From Polynucleobacter sp. AP-Capit-er-40B-B4 (lineage in GTDB: Bacteria; Pseudomonadota; Gammaproteobacteria; Burkholderiales; Burkholderiaceae), in assembly GCF_018882245.1 (NCBI RefSeq), contig NZ_JACVOV010000001.1:558001-622000 (forward strand): a stretch of DNA of 64,000 bases, given 5' to 3'. This document shows positions 43,307 through 53,458 of this stretch, in pieces. A model generated the notes under the pieces. That model was not told where the DNA came from. It made no database searches and saw only the letters and a list, made by a program, of their open reading frames with translations. Within the stretch, counting starts at the first letter, position 1, and each line of letters begins with the position of its first letter. A program made the position numbers and the translations under genes.

Positions 43307-44165
43307 TAAATAAATTTTTTCTGGCACTAGCGATAGTTTTAAAAAAGCCTCTTGTTATAATACGACGAAAAAATTTTATTATTGACCAAATGCATACAAT
43401 AGTTAATACATAAAAATTAATACCGCCCCTACGACGAAGATCGTAAAGAGTGAATAACTCTCTTTTTTGCTGCCTCCATAGCTGGCTACTATAACCATCT
43501 CCACTAAACTCTGGTCTGAAAGTATAGGCAAGAGGGCAATCCATGATTCGCACATCATAACCCGCAGAGATAATAGATAACCAGAGAGAAAAATCTTCAG
43601 AAAAATGTCCATTGGGAAATCGGTAAGGGATATCTTTTCTTAATATGACAGAACGTGTTGGAATTGAGTTAGAAATCAGCATCTGAGATAGACTGATTCT
43701 TTTCAAGCGACAATTTTTCACCAATGATTGCCGTGGCAAAAAATTTATTTCAGGAATTAAGATGCTTTGATGCGCGATCAAGTCAATACCCTCTATCTTT
43801 TTAAGTAGGCCGTATTGCAATGCAATTTTATTTACCGCCCAAGCATCATCAGCATCCAAAAAAGCAATCCACGGTTGGGTTGCCCTAGCCCATCCTATAT
43901 TTCGCGCACCACCAGGACCAATATTACTATTTAAAAAAATAGCCTTGACTGAAATACCCAAATTTCTTCGATAAATCATCTTCTCTAGGGTTGAGATTAT
44001 AAATTTCGTCTTACCATTATCTGGACTGGCATCATCAACCATAATCAACTCCATTGGTAATTGAGTTTGATCGAGAATTGACTGGACCGCCCTTTGCAAT
44101 GTAGAGCTAGCCCTGTAGCAGGGGATAATTACACTAATCGGGGCGTGGCATACATCAGAGATCAT
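43299..44165 (-). CDS. GT2 glycosyltransferase
   Basis: 288 residues from ATG 44165, which overlaps the previous gene by 11 bases; an earlier start at 44174 lacks a proper codon context. GT-A fold: P-I-S-V-I-I-P-C-Y-R-A near 9-19, V-D-D-A-S-P-D near 43-49 and F-L-D-A-D-D-A-W near 98-105 (metal-binding D-x-D). It adds one sugar of the repeat unit in the cytoplasm. Acceptor and donor unknown. Confidence 0.87.
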   Translation of the reverse strand: MISDVCHAPISVIIPCYRASSTLQRAVQSILDQTQLPMELIMVDDASPDNGKTKFIISTLEKMIYRRNLGISVKAIFLNSNIGPGGARNIGWARATQPWIAFLDADDAWAVNKIALQYGLLKKIEGIDLIAHQSILIPEINFLPRQSLVKNCRLKRISLSQMLISNSIPTRSVILRKDIPYRFPNGHFSEDFSLWLSIISAGYDVRIMDCPLAYTFRPEFSGDGYSSQLWRQQKRELFTLYDLRRRGGINFYVLTIVCIWSIIKFFRRIITRGFFKTIASARKNLFNE

Positions 44166-45054
44166 GACTAACAACTGGGAACTTTATCCACCCCTCAGGC
44201 AGGATATTAATCTGTGGTACCGGCCCTCTATTCCAGATATCTGGTGCTAATATAGTTTTATTTTCTGCCTTATTTAAATAAGCGCCCCACCAGCTAAAAG
44301 AGCTATTAGAAATAATATGGTGATCACATTTCGACATCAATACCATCTCTTGAGAGGGCTTAAGATCTATTCGCATATTCTCATTTGCCGATATATAAGT
44401 AACGTCGGCATTGAAGCTAAGGCTATTGCGAACCCACTGGGGATCATCGGAAAAAATATATAAATGCAAATTTGGATATTTTTTTTGCATTTCGGAAACT
44501 GCACGCTCATAATAGCTAATATCGCAGACTAAATGCTGCCTCCTAGCTCGTGGATCCTCAACATAATCACCCCTTCGCACATGAAGACTAACAGATACAG
44601 GCTTATTTTTTATATCATCAATTAACGGAAGAATATTTTTATACAAATCCGACTTAAGCGAAAATTCAGCACGAATTAAATTTTCATTACCTATAAAATA
44701 TTTTTCACTCTGAAAGTAACCATCCAAATAAATATTACCAACTTTTTTTAAAATCTCAGGATGCCAATCTATATAGTATCTTTTGAATATTTTTTGCTCT
44801 AATAGTCGCAAGATCTTAGATAGAGATCCCAGTGGATTTTTGGCTTGGCTAACCTCCTGAGGGCTCGCAATAGCTGCTGTTATTGTAAAATCTTTAATAT
44901 CTAGATTCCGATAAATTTGTCGTCTATTTTCTATATTTTGATAACCAGAAATGTCTAGCTTTAAGACATCATCATTTTTAAATGCAAGCATGAATCCGGT
45001 AGCATATTGAAACATTTGATTGCCAAGCCCGCCATTAAGTCTAACTAATATCAA
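44155..45054 (-). CDS. alpha-1,2-fucosyltransferase-like (GT11)
   Basis: 299 residues. Starts M-I-L-V-R-L-N-G-G-L-G-N-Q-M-F-Q-Y, has D-G-Y-F-Q-S-E-K-Y-F at 111-120, H-V-R-R-G-D-Y at 158-164 (GDP-fucose site) and S-N-S-S-F-S-W-W-G-A-Y near 261-271. These are textbook GT11 blocks. It transfers fucose, or another 6-deoxy sugar, from a GDP donor. No GDP-fucose synthesis genes are in the window. Confidence 0.88.
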   Translation of the reverse strand: MILVRLNGGLGNQMFQYATGFMLAFKNDDVLKLDISGYQNIENRRQIYRNLDIKDFTITAAIASPQEVSQAKNPLGSLSKILRLLEQKIFKRYYIDWHPEILKKVGNIYLDGYFQSEKYFIGNENLIRAEFSLKSDLYKNILPLIDDIKNKPVSVSLHVRRGDYVEDPRARRQHLVCDISYYERAVSEMQKKYPNLHLYIFSDDPQWVRNSLSFNADVTYISANENMRIDLKPSQEMVLMSKCDHHIISNSSFSWWGAYLNKAENKTILAPDIWNRGPVPQINILPEGWIKFPVVSHDL

Positions 45055-46256
45055 GATACCCTCCTTTTTGAAAGGATCGCCTGATAGACATCAATATACT
45101 TATCGATCATCTTACCAAGACTAAATCGCTCTTGCGCATAATTCCTCAGCTCATTACGAAGTCCATCACCCCTGATACGAGCTTCACTAATAATGTTATG
45201 AAGTGATTCAATCAATAGCTTACGATTCCCAGGCATAATCGATACGCAATTGGGCGCATCTACAATAGCCTCAGAACACCCTCCAATGTCATACGTTAAT
45301 ACAGACGTACCGCACGCCATCGCCTCCAAAATTACAAGTGGAAAGTTCTCATATTTAGATGTACATACCAAGACATCAGCGCAAGACAGAATTTCCGCAA
45401 GATATGCTTTATCCGAAGATGCTTTCAAATGATGAATACCCATCCTAAATCCATCATTCTTTGACCCTAAACATACATATTGAAACCCTAACCCCAGGTC
45501 TGATGCAGCAAGCCAACAAAAATCCTCATATCCTTTGTAATAGTTAGTCTCAGCATTTGCACCAATAAATAATATCAATGGCGCATGTGAAAATTTAAAT
45601 TTCTTTCTTAGATCCGCCTTAGGGCCAATCTTAAATTTATTAAAATCAATCCCATTAGGTACATGGAAGGCCTCCTTTGGAGAGAGAGAAGAAGTCCTTA
45701 ACTTACCAAGCAACCAATGCGATGGGCTTGCTAAGGAAATATTCATCTCCTTATACAAACTAGATTTTCGCCACGAAAGATAATAATCATTATTCCAGAT
45801 TGTTGTTGGGTACAGCCTTTTATCTGAGATTTGGTAAATACCATTTTTTATAACATCCGAAGATGTATGTGCAGAATGCGGTGTGATGGCCCACATATCA
45901 TGCAACGTCCATAAAACAGGCTTAATCTGAGACATTTTTTTTAATGTTTTTAGACTGAAATACCAACCATGAAGATTGTGACAATGAATCAGGTCTGCCG
46001 CTAAAAATTCGGGGGTTTGCAATAAATAATCAGTTTGGAAAAAATCAACATCATTTGATAATAACCAAGAAAGGGCTTTAGACCACAACGGACGCTCAAT
46101 CTGTTTAACCATAGGATTGTCACTACTAATCTCAGACTTTCCAGAAAAAACAACAGACTCGTGCCCACGCTCTAGTAGCCCACGATGAATATCCATCGCT
46201 ACCCTAGACGCTCCACCGATTGAATTATCACTTGCAGTGATGGTCAAAATTTTCAC
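45051..46256 (-). CDS. GT4 glycosyltransferase
   Basis: 401 residues, GT-B fold. N terminus I-G-G-A-S-R-V-A near 13-20, D-L-I-H-C-H-N-L-H near 92-100, and the donor-binding E-N-F-P-L-V-I-L-E-A-M-A-C-G near 306-319. The likely product is one linkage of the surface polysaccharide. Overlaps the neighbours on both sides by 4 bases, so it is part of a tightly coupled block. Confidence 0.87.
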   Translation of the reverse strand: MKILTITASDNSIGGASRVAMDIHRGLLERGHESVVFSGKSEISSDNPMVKQIERPLWSKALSWLLSNDVDFFQTDYLLQTPEFLAADLIHCHNLHGWYFSLKTLKKMSQIKPVLWTLHDMWAITPHSAHTSSDVIKNGIYQISDKRLYPTTIWNNDYYLSWRKSSLYKEMNISLASPSHWLLGKLRTSSLSPKEAFHVPNGIDFNKFKIGPKADLRKKFKFSHAPLILFIGANAETNYYKGYEDFCWLAASDLGLGFQYVCLGSKNDGFRMGIHHLKASSDKAYLAEILSCADVLVCTSKYENFPLVILEAMACGTSVLTYDIGGCSEAIVDAPNCVSIMPGNRKLLIESLHNIISEARIRGDGLRNELRNYAQERFSLGKMIDKYIDVYQAILSKRRVS

Positions 46257-47173
46257 AATAAGAATTTTCTTAGTTTATTAATGGCTGATTTTATTAAGCC
46301 TCCAATAGTTGGCTTATAAAAATTATCATAAAGATAATAATCTGCTTCAGCTTGGATAGATCGACAAGATGGATCTATTACTGTACTCCCCAATGAATGT
46401 ATCGGAAGTGCGTGCGTATCCATACGATTCTTAGTATGAGTTGCTTGCTCACCATAACCAATATTCGTAGATAAATTGACATTTGGGGACAACGAAAGTC
46501 CATCTACTCTCCAAATTGCATATAACCACTTTGCATCCCAGAATGTATAAACACCCCTCCTAAGTCCTTTAAAAAACTTAAGCCAATAGGTCCTCTCTTG
46601 AGCACTTAATTTAATTTTATAAAAGCCCCCACCTGAAGCAACAAACCGATCCAAATCATTTAACTCTTGGTCAAAGTGCTTCCAAGCCCTACTCCAAGTT
46701 GCCCACCCCCAATTGGCTGGATATCTAGAAAAATAATAATCTCCGTCTCCCCACTTTTTGGTCTGAAAATTTGCAGCTGAAATATTCATGATGCGATGAT
46801 CATCTCGATATTTATGAAGTAAATATGATGAATATTCATAGAATTCTCTGGAGATTAAACAGTCATCTTCAAGAATAATTCCAGATTGATTTTTTGAGAA
46901 AAACCAATTAATTGCAGTTGGAACAAATAAATCACATCCAAGATTTTTTTTAGCGTAAAAGAAGTCAAGGGTACAGTCCCAATCAACCAACTGAGAAATC
47001 ATTTGTTTGCAAAATCTTAATTTCTCAACATCCTCCTCATCAAAATTTCTAGCTCCATCTGCCGCAAAAAAAATAATGGGGGGCTGGAAACTTCTAAGTG
47101 CGGCAAGCTGCCTGTAAAAAATATCAGGTCTATTAAAAAAAATAACCAGTATTGGGCATGGTAAGGGTTTCAT
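46253..47173 (-). CDS. GT-A glycosyltransferase of the HlpA-like group
   Basis: 306 residues. P-I-L-V-I-F-F-N-R-P near 7-16, F-A-A-D-G-A-R near 36-42 and I-I-L-E-D-D-C near 98-104 match glycosyltransferases often labelled hemolytic protein HlpA, related to GNT-I. N-W-G-W-A-T-W near 158-164 is another conserved block. The E-D-D triad probably binds the metal. It transfers an unknown sugar during polysaccharide assembly. Confidence 0.78.
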   Translation of the reverse strand: MKPLPCPILVIFFNRPDIFYRQLAALRSFQPPIIFFAADGARNFDEEDVEKLRFCKQMISQLVDWDCTLDFFYAKKNLGCDLFVPTAINWFFSKNQSGIILEDDCLISREFYEYSSYLLHKYRDDHRIMNISAANFQTKKWGDGDYYFSRYPANWGWATWSRAWKHFDQELNDLDRFVASGGGFYKIKLSAQERTYWLKFFKGLRRGVYTFWDAKWLYAIWRVDGLSLSPNVNLSTNIGYGEQATHTKNRMDTHALPIHSLGSTVIDPSCRSIQAEADYYLYDNFYKPTIGGLIKSAINKLRKFLL

Positions 47174-47175
47174 TT

Positions 47176-48132
47176 TTATATCAATAATTTCAAAATCTCT
47201 TTAGATTTTCGAAATGCATTTATTAGATTTGAGTGCAAAAATCTTGAGGCTAAGGATTTACTTGAGCTTAAACTACCTGAATTAAATATATTTACAAGGG
47301 TAAATAATATGCTTTTAACCAAGGTCAGAAATCCTCGATTAATTTTCCAGGAGAGATAAGCCCTCTCGCCCTCCAAATAAATTCGATCAAAAAATGAAAG
47401 AGAATTTTTGTATTTATTCATCAGATAAATAGTAACCTTCAGATAGGAGTCATCAATCTCCGCATTTGCAGTTTTTGAGGAGACGCCAATCTTTGCATAA
47501 TGTATGTAGCAAATTTCATTTATTACGTAATAGGAATTAGCTTGGTTGCAGATACTTATATCCCAGGCCCAATCAGCCCAAATACCAATATCATCGGGGT
47601 AGTCCACATTAATAATAGAAGATCTTGAAAATCCAATCTTTCCAAATGGGGCACATTTCCGAATCATGGTTTGGAAAGGTGATTGTCGATATATCTTGTA
47701 GTTAGCTAATACCTGATTTTTTCCATCAGCATCCATATTGAGTGAGGGTGAAAAGCATACGAACACATCATGATCAGGATCTAATCCGGCTTTCTGAATC
47801 GCATTCTTAACGCAACGGGTAGCATTTGGTAGAAAAATATCGTCAGCGGCGAGCAAACTAAAAACGTTTCCAGAAGAAACTTCAGCGGCTTTCTTCATAT
47901 TTTTTGGTATACCCAAGTTTCGCTCGTTAATAATTACTCGACACTTAAACGAAGGGTTATAGCTCTCAATTAATTCATGTGCAACCTTAGCAGTTCCGTC
48001 GGTCGAGCAATCATCTAAAACTATTAATTCATATGGCTCAAGTTGCTGATCAAAAATAGATTTGATTGCATTTACTATATATTTCTCTTGATTGAATGAA
48101 ACTATAACAATACTATGTTTAATATTTTTCAT
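47176..48132 (-). CDS. GT2 glycosyltransferase
   Basis: 318 residues. H-S-I-V-I-V-S-F-N-Q-E near 6-16, V-L-D-D-C-S-T-D-G near 38-46 and L-L-A-A-D-D-I-F near 91-98 give a GT-A fold with the D-x-D equivalent. The C-terminal 70 residues are basic and may touch the membrane. Two bases separate it from the next gene of the operon. Confidence 0.86.
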   Translation of the reverse strand: MKNIKHSIVIVSFNQEKYIVNAIKSIFDQQLEPYELIVLDDCSTDGTAKVAHELIESYNPSFKCRVIINERNLGIPKNMKKAAEVSSGNVFSLLAADDIFLPNATRCVKNAIQKAGLDPDHDVFVCFSPSLNMDADGKNQVLANYKIYRQSPFQTMIRKCAPFGKIGFSRSSIINVDYPDDIGIWADWAWDISICNQANSYYVINEICYIHYAKIGVSSKTANAEIDDSYLKVTIYLMNKYKNSLSFFDRIYLEGERAYLSWKINRGFLTLVKSILFTLVNIFNSGSLSSSKSLASRFLHSNLINAFRKSKEILKLLI

Positions 48133-48202
48133 TTCACTCTTTACGATGCGTCTTTCTAAATCAAGTGATCATGGATGGTTTTAGCAGCATATTTTAACTT
48201 TA

Positions 48203-49297
48203 CTAAGTAGAGACTTTGCGGGGTAAGAAAAACATTACTGTTTCGTAGATAGATTCTGTATAGTGCCGAATATAGACATCATAATCATCTCGAATACTCA
48301 GAATTAATTCGGGAATTCTCCAAAAGTCGCCTGGATTATGATAAATCGATATTGCCATTTTAGGGTGACCATTCAAAATAGTATTGCGTCCGCCCTCAAT
48401 TGCAGCCAACTCGGCACCCTCAATATCGATCTTAATAAACGTGGGGCGAACCTTAAGGATGTCATCAAGACGATCCACATTAATGATGACCGAGCCATCC
48501 TGGCTCACGCTGGATGAAGACCCCATCATATTAAATCTTAGAGTTTGTTTTTGATTTGAAAGTCCTAATAAATGAAAATTAACATTCTTATATTGTGATA
48601 GCGCAGCTAAACAAGAATCATAATTTTTTTTATCTGGCTCAAAAATATGAATTGAGTCAAATTGAGGGCAGAGCTTTATAAACTCTTGGGTTGTATACCC
48701 ATCGTATCCCCCAACATCAAGAAATAATTCATGGTCCTCATTCAAGCATAGAAAATTTTCAAAATATTGAATATCTTCACGCTGAGTAAATCCTTCTAAG
48801 TGTGAAATATCGTGGTCAAATCTAAATTTCACAAGCCTAGCGAATACATCCCGCGATTCTTCATCCTTCAATAAGTTATATATCCATTGGTATTTATTAT
48901 TGTTTTCGAGAAATTCTCGCTCAAAACCTTCGTTAAATCGCAGCTCCCTCAAAGGCAATGGCGCAATTTTAGAAAATGCAAAATAATCGAGGTTTTGTAA
49001 GCCCAACGCATTTAGTCTTGTACGTGCAGATAGCGGTCGACCACCCGCCACATTAAGTACTAGTGAATTTTGTGGAACCAAGGATGATTTAACAACCGGC
49101 TTACCAAGAAACTTTAAGTTACTTGAATAATCATCAATAAATCCATCTATATCAATATGTTCTGCAACACTCTTAGCATATATGTTGCAGCCAAGAATGT
49201 ACTTAGGCAAACTTGATTGCAAGAAATCATCGCAAAATTTTATTGCAGATGAAGACCAATCAAGCTTTTTTTCTACAACTGCAGCATTAAAACCCAT
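48203..49297 (-). CDS. FkbM-family methyltransferase
   Basis: 364 residues. The SAM-binding domain is in the C-terminal half: F-L-D-V-G-G-Y-D-G near 175-183, H-I-F-E-P-D near 198-203 and T-F-I-K-I-D-I-E-G-A-E near 280-290, the FkbM signature. The first 150 residues contain a short C-D-D-F-L-type start and I-D-D-Y-S-type region like sugar-binding extensions seen in other island proteins. It O-methylates a sugar of the polysaccharide. Gaps of 70-78 bases isolate it slightly within the operon. Confidence 0.82.
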   Translation of the reverse strand: MGFNAAVVEKKLDWSSSAIKFCDDFLQSSLPKYILGCNIYAKSVAEHIDIDGFIDDYSSNLKFLGKPVVKSSLVPQNSLVLNVAGGRPLSARTRLNALGLQNLDYFAFSKIAPLPLRELRFNEGFEREFLENNNKYQWIYNLLKDEESRDVFARLVKFRFDHDISHLEGFTQREDIQYFENFLCLNEDHELFLDVGGYDGYTTQEFIKLCPQFDSIHIFEPDKKNYDSCLAALSQYKNVNFHLLGLSNQKQTLRFNMMGSSSSVSQDGSVIINVDRLDDILKVRPTFIKIDIEGAELAAIEGGRNTILNGHPKMAISIYHNPGDFWRIPELILSIRDDYDVYIRHYTESIYETVMFFLPRKVST

Positions 49298-49375
49298 TAC
49301 TAGGCCTCACTTTAAATTTAGATAATATTTAAGAATGCGAATGAAAAAATTTAAGCACTTAACACCAGGACTCTC

Positions 49376-50524
49376 TCAACCAATCTCGATTACTGAAGCA
49401 CTATTAGCTGATTGATGCATCGATTGAATAAACTTTAGCCCCTCGAGAGAATGCTCAGAGCCAAAAACCTCGGTTGAGCTCCATGCACCCCTTTCATCAT
49501 AGTCAATTAGGGCATGATAAATATCCACATATAGATTTGCAAATGCCTCTATGTAACCAGCAGGATGTCCTGCTTTAAAACGAGCATACCTTGAAGATGA
49601 AAGCTCTGAACCTCCGACACCACGATCGCGCAACTCAATTCTTCCATCAGCATAAGAAAACTTTATACACTCTGGATCAGACTGCGTCCACTCCAGAGCT
49701 GCTTTAGTACCAAATATTCTAATTTTCAGACCATTACGATAGCCAATCATTGTCTTTCCAAACATGAAGTTACCAATAATGCCGCGCTCATACTTAACCA
49801 AAGCAGATACCGAGTCAACAACAGGATAAAAACCGCAGGATTGCTCTGTGGCAAACACGGATCTTGGACGGACGCCAAGAATATATGAAGATAGTTGATA
49901 AAGGTGTGAACCTAAATCGAGATAAATAACAGGTATCTGCTCGTCCGCTTGACGCCAATTCTGAGGTTGCAGCCGTTTTCCATCCAGATTAGTTCGTAAA
50001 TATCCTTCTTGCGGCATTTCGACTGCAAAATGAAGAACCTCACCAATTTGACCAGAGTTAATAAGCTCCCGCAATTCCCTAACTGCTGGATATCCCGAAT
50101 AGTTATATGTTACAGCTAAAAATCCTTTATTAGAAATTAACGTGTCACTCACCAATTGAGTATCTTTAATATTGGCAGTTAATGTCTTTTCACAAATCAC
50201 GGGAATGCCTGCATTTAATGCATCTAAAACAGGTATTGTATGCAATGATGTCGGGGTAAGGACAATAATTGCATCAATCTTGCCCAACTCACTAGAGATC
50301 AATTGCTTGTGATCCGAATAAACTCTGGAGATATCGACCCCGTACTCAACGGCTGAACTCATATTAACTTCATTATTGCGGCTAAATGAACCGGCTACGA
50401 TTTTAAAGAAGCCATCTATCTTCAATGCTGCAACATGCGCTCTACCTACGGCGGAATTAATGCCTCCCCCAATAATCGCAACCCTCATAATCTTCCGAGA
50501 AATTATTTTCTGCACTGAAATCAT
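49376..50524 (-). CDS. Gfo/Idh/MocA-family oxidoreductase
   Basis: 382 residues. The NAD-binding V-A-I-I-G-G-G-I-N-S starts at residue 15; C-E-K-T near 111-114 corresponds to the E-K-P block of the family. The start at 50524 has GGAG at good spacing and an ATGA overlap with the ATP-grasp gene; an internal ATG at 50488 would put the Rossmann fold at the N terminus and is a fair alternative. It oxidises or reduces a nucleotide sugar. The substrate is unknown. Confidence 0.85.
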   Translation of the reverse strand: MISVQKIISRKIMRVAIIGGGINSAVGRAHVAALKIDGFFKIVAGSFSRNNEVNMSSAVEYGVDISRVYSDHKQLISSELGKIDAIIVLTPTSLHTIPVLDALNAGIPVICEKTLTANIKDTQLVSDTLISNKGFLAVTYNYSGYPAVRELRELINSGQIGEVLHFAVEMPQEGYLRTNLDGKRLQPQNWRQADEQIPVIYLDLGSHLYQLSSYILGVRPRSVFATEQSCGFYPVVDSVSALVKYERGIIGNFMFGKTMIGYRNGLKIRIFGTKAALEWTQSDPECIKFSYADGRIELRDRGVGGSELSSSRYARFKAGHPAGYIEAFANLYVDIYHALIDYDERGAWSSTEVFGSEHSLEGLKFIQSMHQSANSASVIEIG

Positions 50525-51693
50525 AAAAGGGAACTCCGATTAGTATAAAGACTGACTTTATTAGCCAAAATTTTTGTATTTGTATACAACTGCTCAAGAG
50601 ATTGGTAGCGTGTAAGGAATATAGCAACCTTTCCATAGGGCGCTTTCTTGATCAGACTCCCAGACTCACTGAGTTGGAAAAACCTCGTTTCCTCAGCACC
50701 ACCCTCAACTGAGTAGCCATAAACTACAGCATCATCTGGCATTGAAATAGTGTGACGTGCCCATGGAATCTGTTTATCATCACTCAAAAAAACATATGGT
50801 TTTCCCAGAAATGGTCTCAAATAATTTGATATGTATGCATTTTCAGTTGAAAAACTAACGAGGTGATAAAAAAGGTCACCCGGACATCTGCGCATACACT
50901 CTACCAAATAAGGCTTACCGTCTGAAACAATAAACTGGGTATGCAGAAGTCCATCAGCCAAACCTAGCAAGGTCGATAGATTCTCAATATATTGACGAAT
51001 CAGAATTCGAACTTGATTATCTAGACTTGAAGGACAATTTGAAGAATTGACCTGATAGGGATAAACAGTGCAAAATTCGTCTACAAAAAATTCACGTTCA
51101 ATCTTAGTTTTTTTTATAAAAGCTGAATGACTGTGTAGTGACCCATTTAAAAAACTTTCAATTACATAACTCTTGGAACGTGAGTGTAATTTAGCAATGT
51201 GAATTGCTTCGTGCAAACCGTCTTTATTCAATAATTTTGTAATCCCTTTTCCACTGAAGCTATCTACAGGCTTTACCAAAAGCGGATAGTCTGAAGCATT
51301 AGGAGTTTCACTACCTGATCCGTAATCCCAAATTTTTGGGACAGGGATGCTGTGAGAGGACGCAAAGGATCTGAACTTGAATTTATCATGCAATATTAGA
51401 GTAGTTTCTACACTGTCAAAACCAGGTAAACCCAAAATCTCAGCAACCTTAATAACTGAAAGATAGGAATCGTCATTGCATGTCGGAAGGATTGCAGAGT
51501 AATTTTCTTTTTTAACCAATTCCAATAAAAGATCTGGATTTGAGTAATCGAAACAATGATGTTCGCCAGCCCAGCTAACGCATGGATCTTGCGCTTGATT
51601 TCCGCAAGTATGTAAACTATAACCCATTTTTATTAAGCATTCAGCCAAGGGGGCTGCACTAAAACTTGTTCCAACTAATAATATTTTTTTCAT
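50521..51693 (-). CDS. ATP-grasp ligase-like protein
   Basis: 390 residues. The order is N-terminal pre-ATP-grasp (I-L-L-V-G-T-S near 4-10), L-V-K-P-V-D-S-F-S-G-K-G-I near 136-148 and the C-terminal metal block L-V-E-C-M-R-R-C-P-G-D near 262-272. ATP-grasp enzymes join a carboxylate to an amine or other nucleophile via an acyl phosphate; within a glycan cluster it may attach an amino acid to an amino sugar. That role is inference. Coupled to the oxidoreductase gene by ATGA. Confidence 0.8.
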   Translation of the reverse strand: MKKILLVGTSFSAAPLAECLIKMGYSLHTCGNQAQDPCVSWAGEHHCFDYSNPDLLLELVKKENYSAILPTCNDDSYLSVIKVAEILGLPGFDSVETTLILHDKFKFRSFASSHSIPVPKIWDYGSGSETPNASDYPLLVKPVDSFSGKGITKLLNKDGLHEAIHIAKLHSRSKSYVIESFLNGSLHSHSAFIKKTKIEREFFVDEFCTVYPYQVNSSNCPSSLDNQVRILIRQYIENLSTLLGLADGLLHTQFIVSDGKPYLVECMRRCPGDLFYHLVSFSTENAYISNYLRPFLGKPYVFLSDDKQIPWARHTISMPDDAVVYGYSVEGGAEETRFFQLSESGSLIKKAPYGKVAIFLTRYQSLEQLYTNTKILANKVSLYTNRSSLL

Positions 51694-51722
51694 ATTAATT
51701 TCATAATCATTCTATTCCCTTA

Positions 51723-53447
51723 TTATATCTTTCTAATAGATCCATCTCCCACATATATGTTTTGAGTATTGTTCAATAAATTTACATTATGTGTGATCCA
51801 AATTTTAGTCATGCCAGATGTAAATCCAAGGATATTGCGGACAATTTCTGCTTCAAGTTTTGCATCTAAAGCATTTGTTGCCTCATCCAATATTAATAAA
51901 TCACCTCCTCGATATAGAGCTCTTGCAAGACCAATTCTTTGACGCTGGCCACCAGAAAGATTGCTACCGCGCTCGCCAACTCGTGTATCAATACCGCCAG
52001 GTAGGGAGTGGACTATTTCATTCACCCCGGAAATTCTGCATACCTCCCTTAAGCGATCCTCATCAATTGCCTCTTTAGAGGTGCTAAAAATTATATTTTC
52101 CTTAATTGTTCCGTCCAAAAGAAAGGTGGTTTGGTGTACGTATGCAATGTGCTTTTGCCAGCTAGCTATATCGCCCGAAATGTCTGCACCATCAACTAGA
52201 ACGCGCCCACTTGTAGGTTGTTGCAATCCGCAAATAATATCTACTAAAGTTGTTTTTCCCGACCCACTTGGACCCGATAAAAATACGACATCACCTTTTT
52301 TGATAATTACGTTTGCATCATTAAATAAAATTCTTGCATTTTTATTAAAGCTAAATGATATTTTTTCTAAATTAATATTTTTTTTAAAATGGATTGGAGC
52401 ACCCTTTCGAATATGTGTTTTTACATCTAAAGTTAATTCTTTTTTTAATAATTGCACTGTTGATGCTGAGTAACGCAAGGACTGAAGCGAATTAATAATT
52501 CTGTTAATGCCGGGCATAAGACGAAATGCAGACGCAGCATAAAGACCGATAATTGGTAACAACATAGCGGGATCTAAATGACTAAAAAACCATATCGAGA
52601 TAGAAAGTACCACCACTGCAAATAATTCAATAAAAAGTCTTGGGGCCGACTGTATTGACTGTTGATTTATTCCGGCTAGCGAACCTGCACGCATGTGTTC
52701 AGCATACGCTGCAGTAAATTTATCCTGAAGCGCCCCTATCAGAATTTCCTTGATAGAACCAAAACCCTCTTGTAAGTTTTGCAGTCTCCTCCCCTCGTGA
52801 AACTGATGATCCCTGCCCCACAAAGAAATTCTCTGATGTGCAAATACGTAGAAAAAGTATCCAACAACTCCAAATAGAGCTAAGGAGGTAATGGTGCCCA
52901 GGGGATTAACAAGGATTAATAAAGAAACAATGCCAACGGATATGAAAAATTCTGTAACCAATGAACAAAGAGGTGAGAGTGAATTATGAGCAAATTGACT
53001 TGGTTCGCGCATTATATTTCTTAGAAGCTGAGCGGAATTATGTTGCAAAAAAAATGAATACGGCTGATAGAGATAAATTTGATATATGCGATTCGATAAT
53101 GCCTCCTCAATACCAAATACATACTTTGCTTGAAATCTTGCCAAAAAAAGAAGAAAAATATTTTTAAGGGAAAAAAGGATTACTAGCAACAATAATGTAT
53201 GAAATAAAGTTAGATCCCTTATAAAAGAAAGACTCATAAAAATTCCGAATAAGCCGGTATTTTGTGACTGTGCAGATGCTGAAAAAGCATATAGCAGGGG
53301 AACAACTATTCCAAGACTTAACATTTCTAAGAGAGTGGCTAAAATGCTCATCGCAATGAATATCTGGGCAAGCTTTCGCTCTCTATGATCCAACAATTCC
53401 CACACAGAAAGGACTATCTCTCTGAGGCCTATTTTTTTTGATGTCAT
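51723..53447 (-). CDS. type I ABC exporter, PglK-like flippase
   Basis: 574 residues: six helices in 1-320, then an ATPase with G-P-S-G-S-G-K-T-T-L near 385-394, L-S-G-G-Q-R-Q-R-I-G near 490-499 and L-L-I-L-D-E-A-T near 508-515. Family members such as PglK turn lipid-linked oligosaccharides across the inner membrane; others move lipids. Its place between glycan genes favours the flippase role. It coexists with a Wzm/Wzt exporter in the same operon. Confidence 0.85.
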   Translation of the reverse strand: MTSKKIGLREIVLSVWELLDHRERKLAQIFIAMSILATLLEMLSLGIVVPLLYAFSASAQSQNTGLFGIFMSLSFIRDLTLFHTLLLLVILFSLKNIFLLFLARFQAKYVFGIEEALSNRIYQIYLYQPYSFFLQHNSAQLLRNIMREPSQFAHNSLSPLCSLVTEFFISVGIVSLLILVNPLGTITSLALFGVVGYFFYVFAHQRISLWGRDHQFHEGRRLQNLQEGFGSIKEILIGALQDKFTAAYAEHMRAGSLAGINQQSIQSAPRLFIELFAVVVLSISIWFFSHLDPAMLLPIIGLYAASAFRLMPGINRIINSLQSLRYSASTVQLLKKELTLDVKTHIRKGAPIHFKKNINLEKISFSFNKNARILFNDANVIIKKGDVVFLSGPSGSGKTTLVDIICGLQQPTSGRVLVDGADISGDIASWQKHIAYVHQTTFLLDGTIKENIIFSTSKEAIDEDRLREVCRISGVNEIVHSLPGGIDTRVGERGSNLSGGQRQRIGLARALYRGGDLLILDEATNALDAKLEAEIVRNILGFTSGMTKIWITHNVNLLNNTQNIYVGDGSIRKI

Positions 53448-53458
53448 TTAACTCAAAC

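Noticed and set aside
52961-53167. Forward frame within the PglK-like gene
   Set aside because: Antisense to a complete ABC exporter and without its own start signals.
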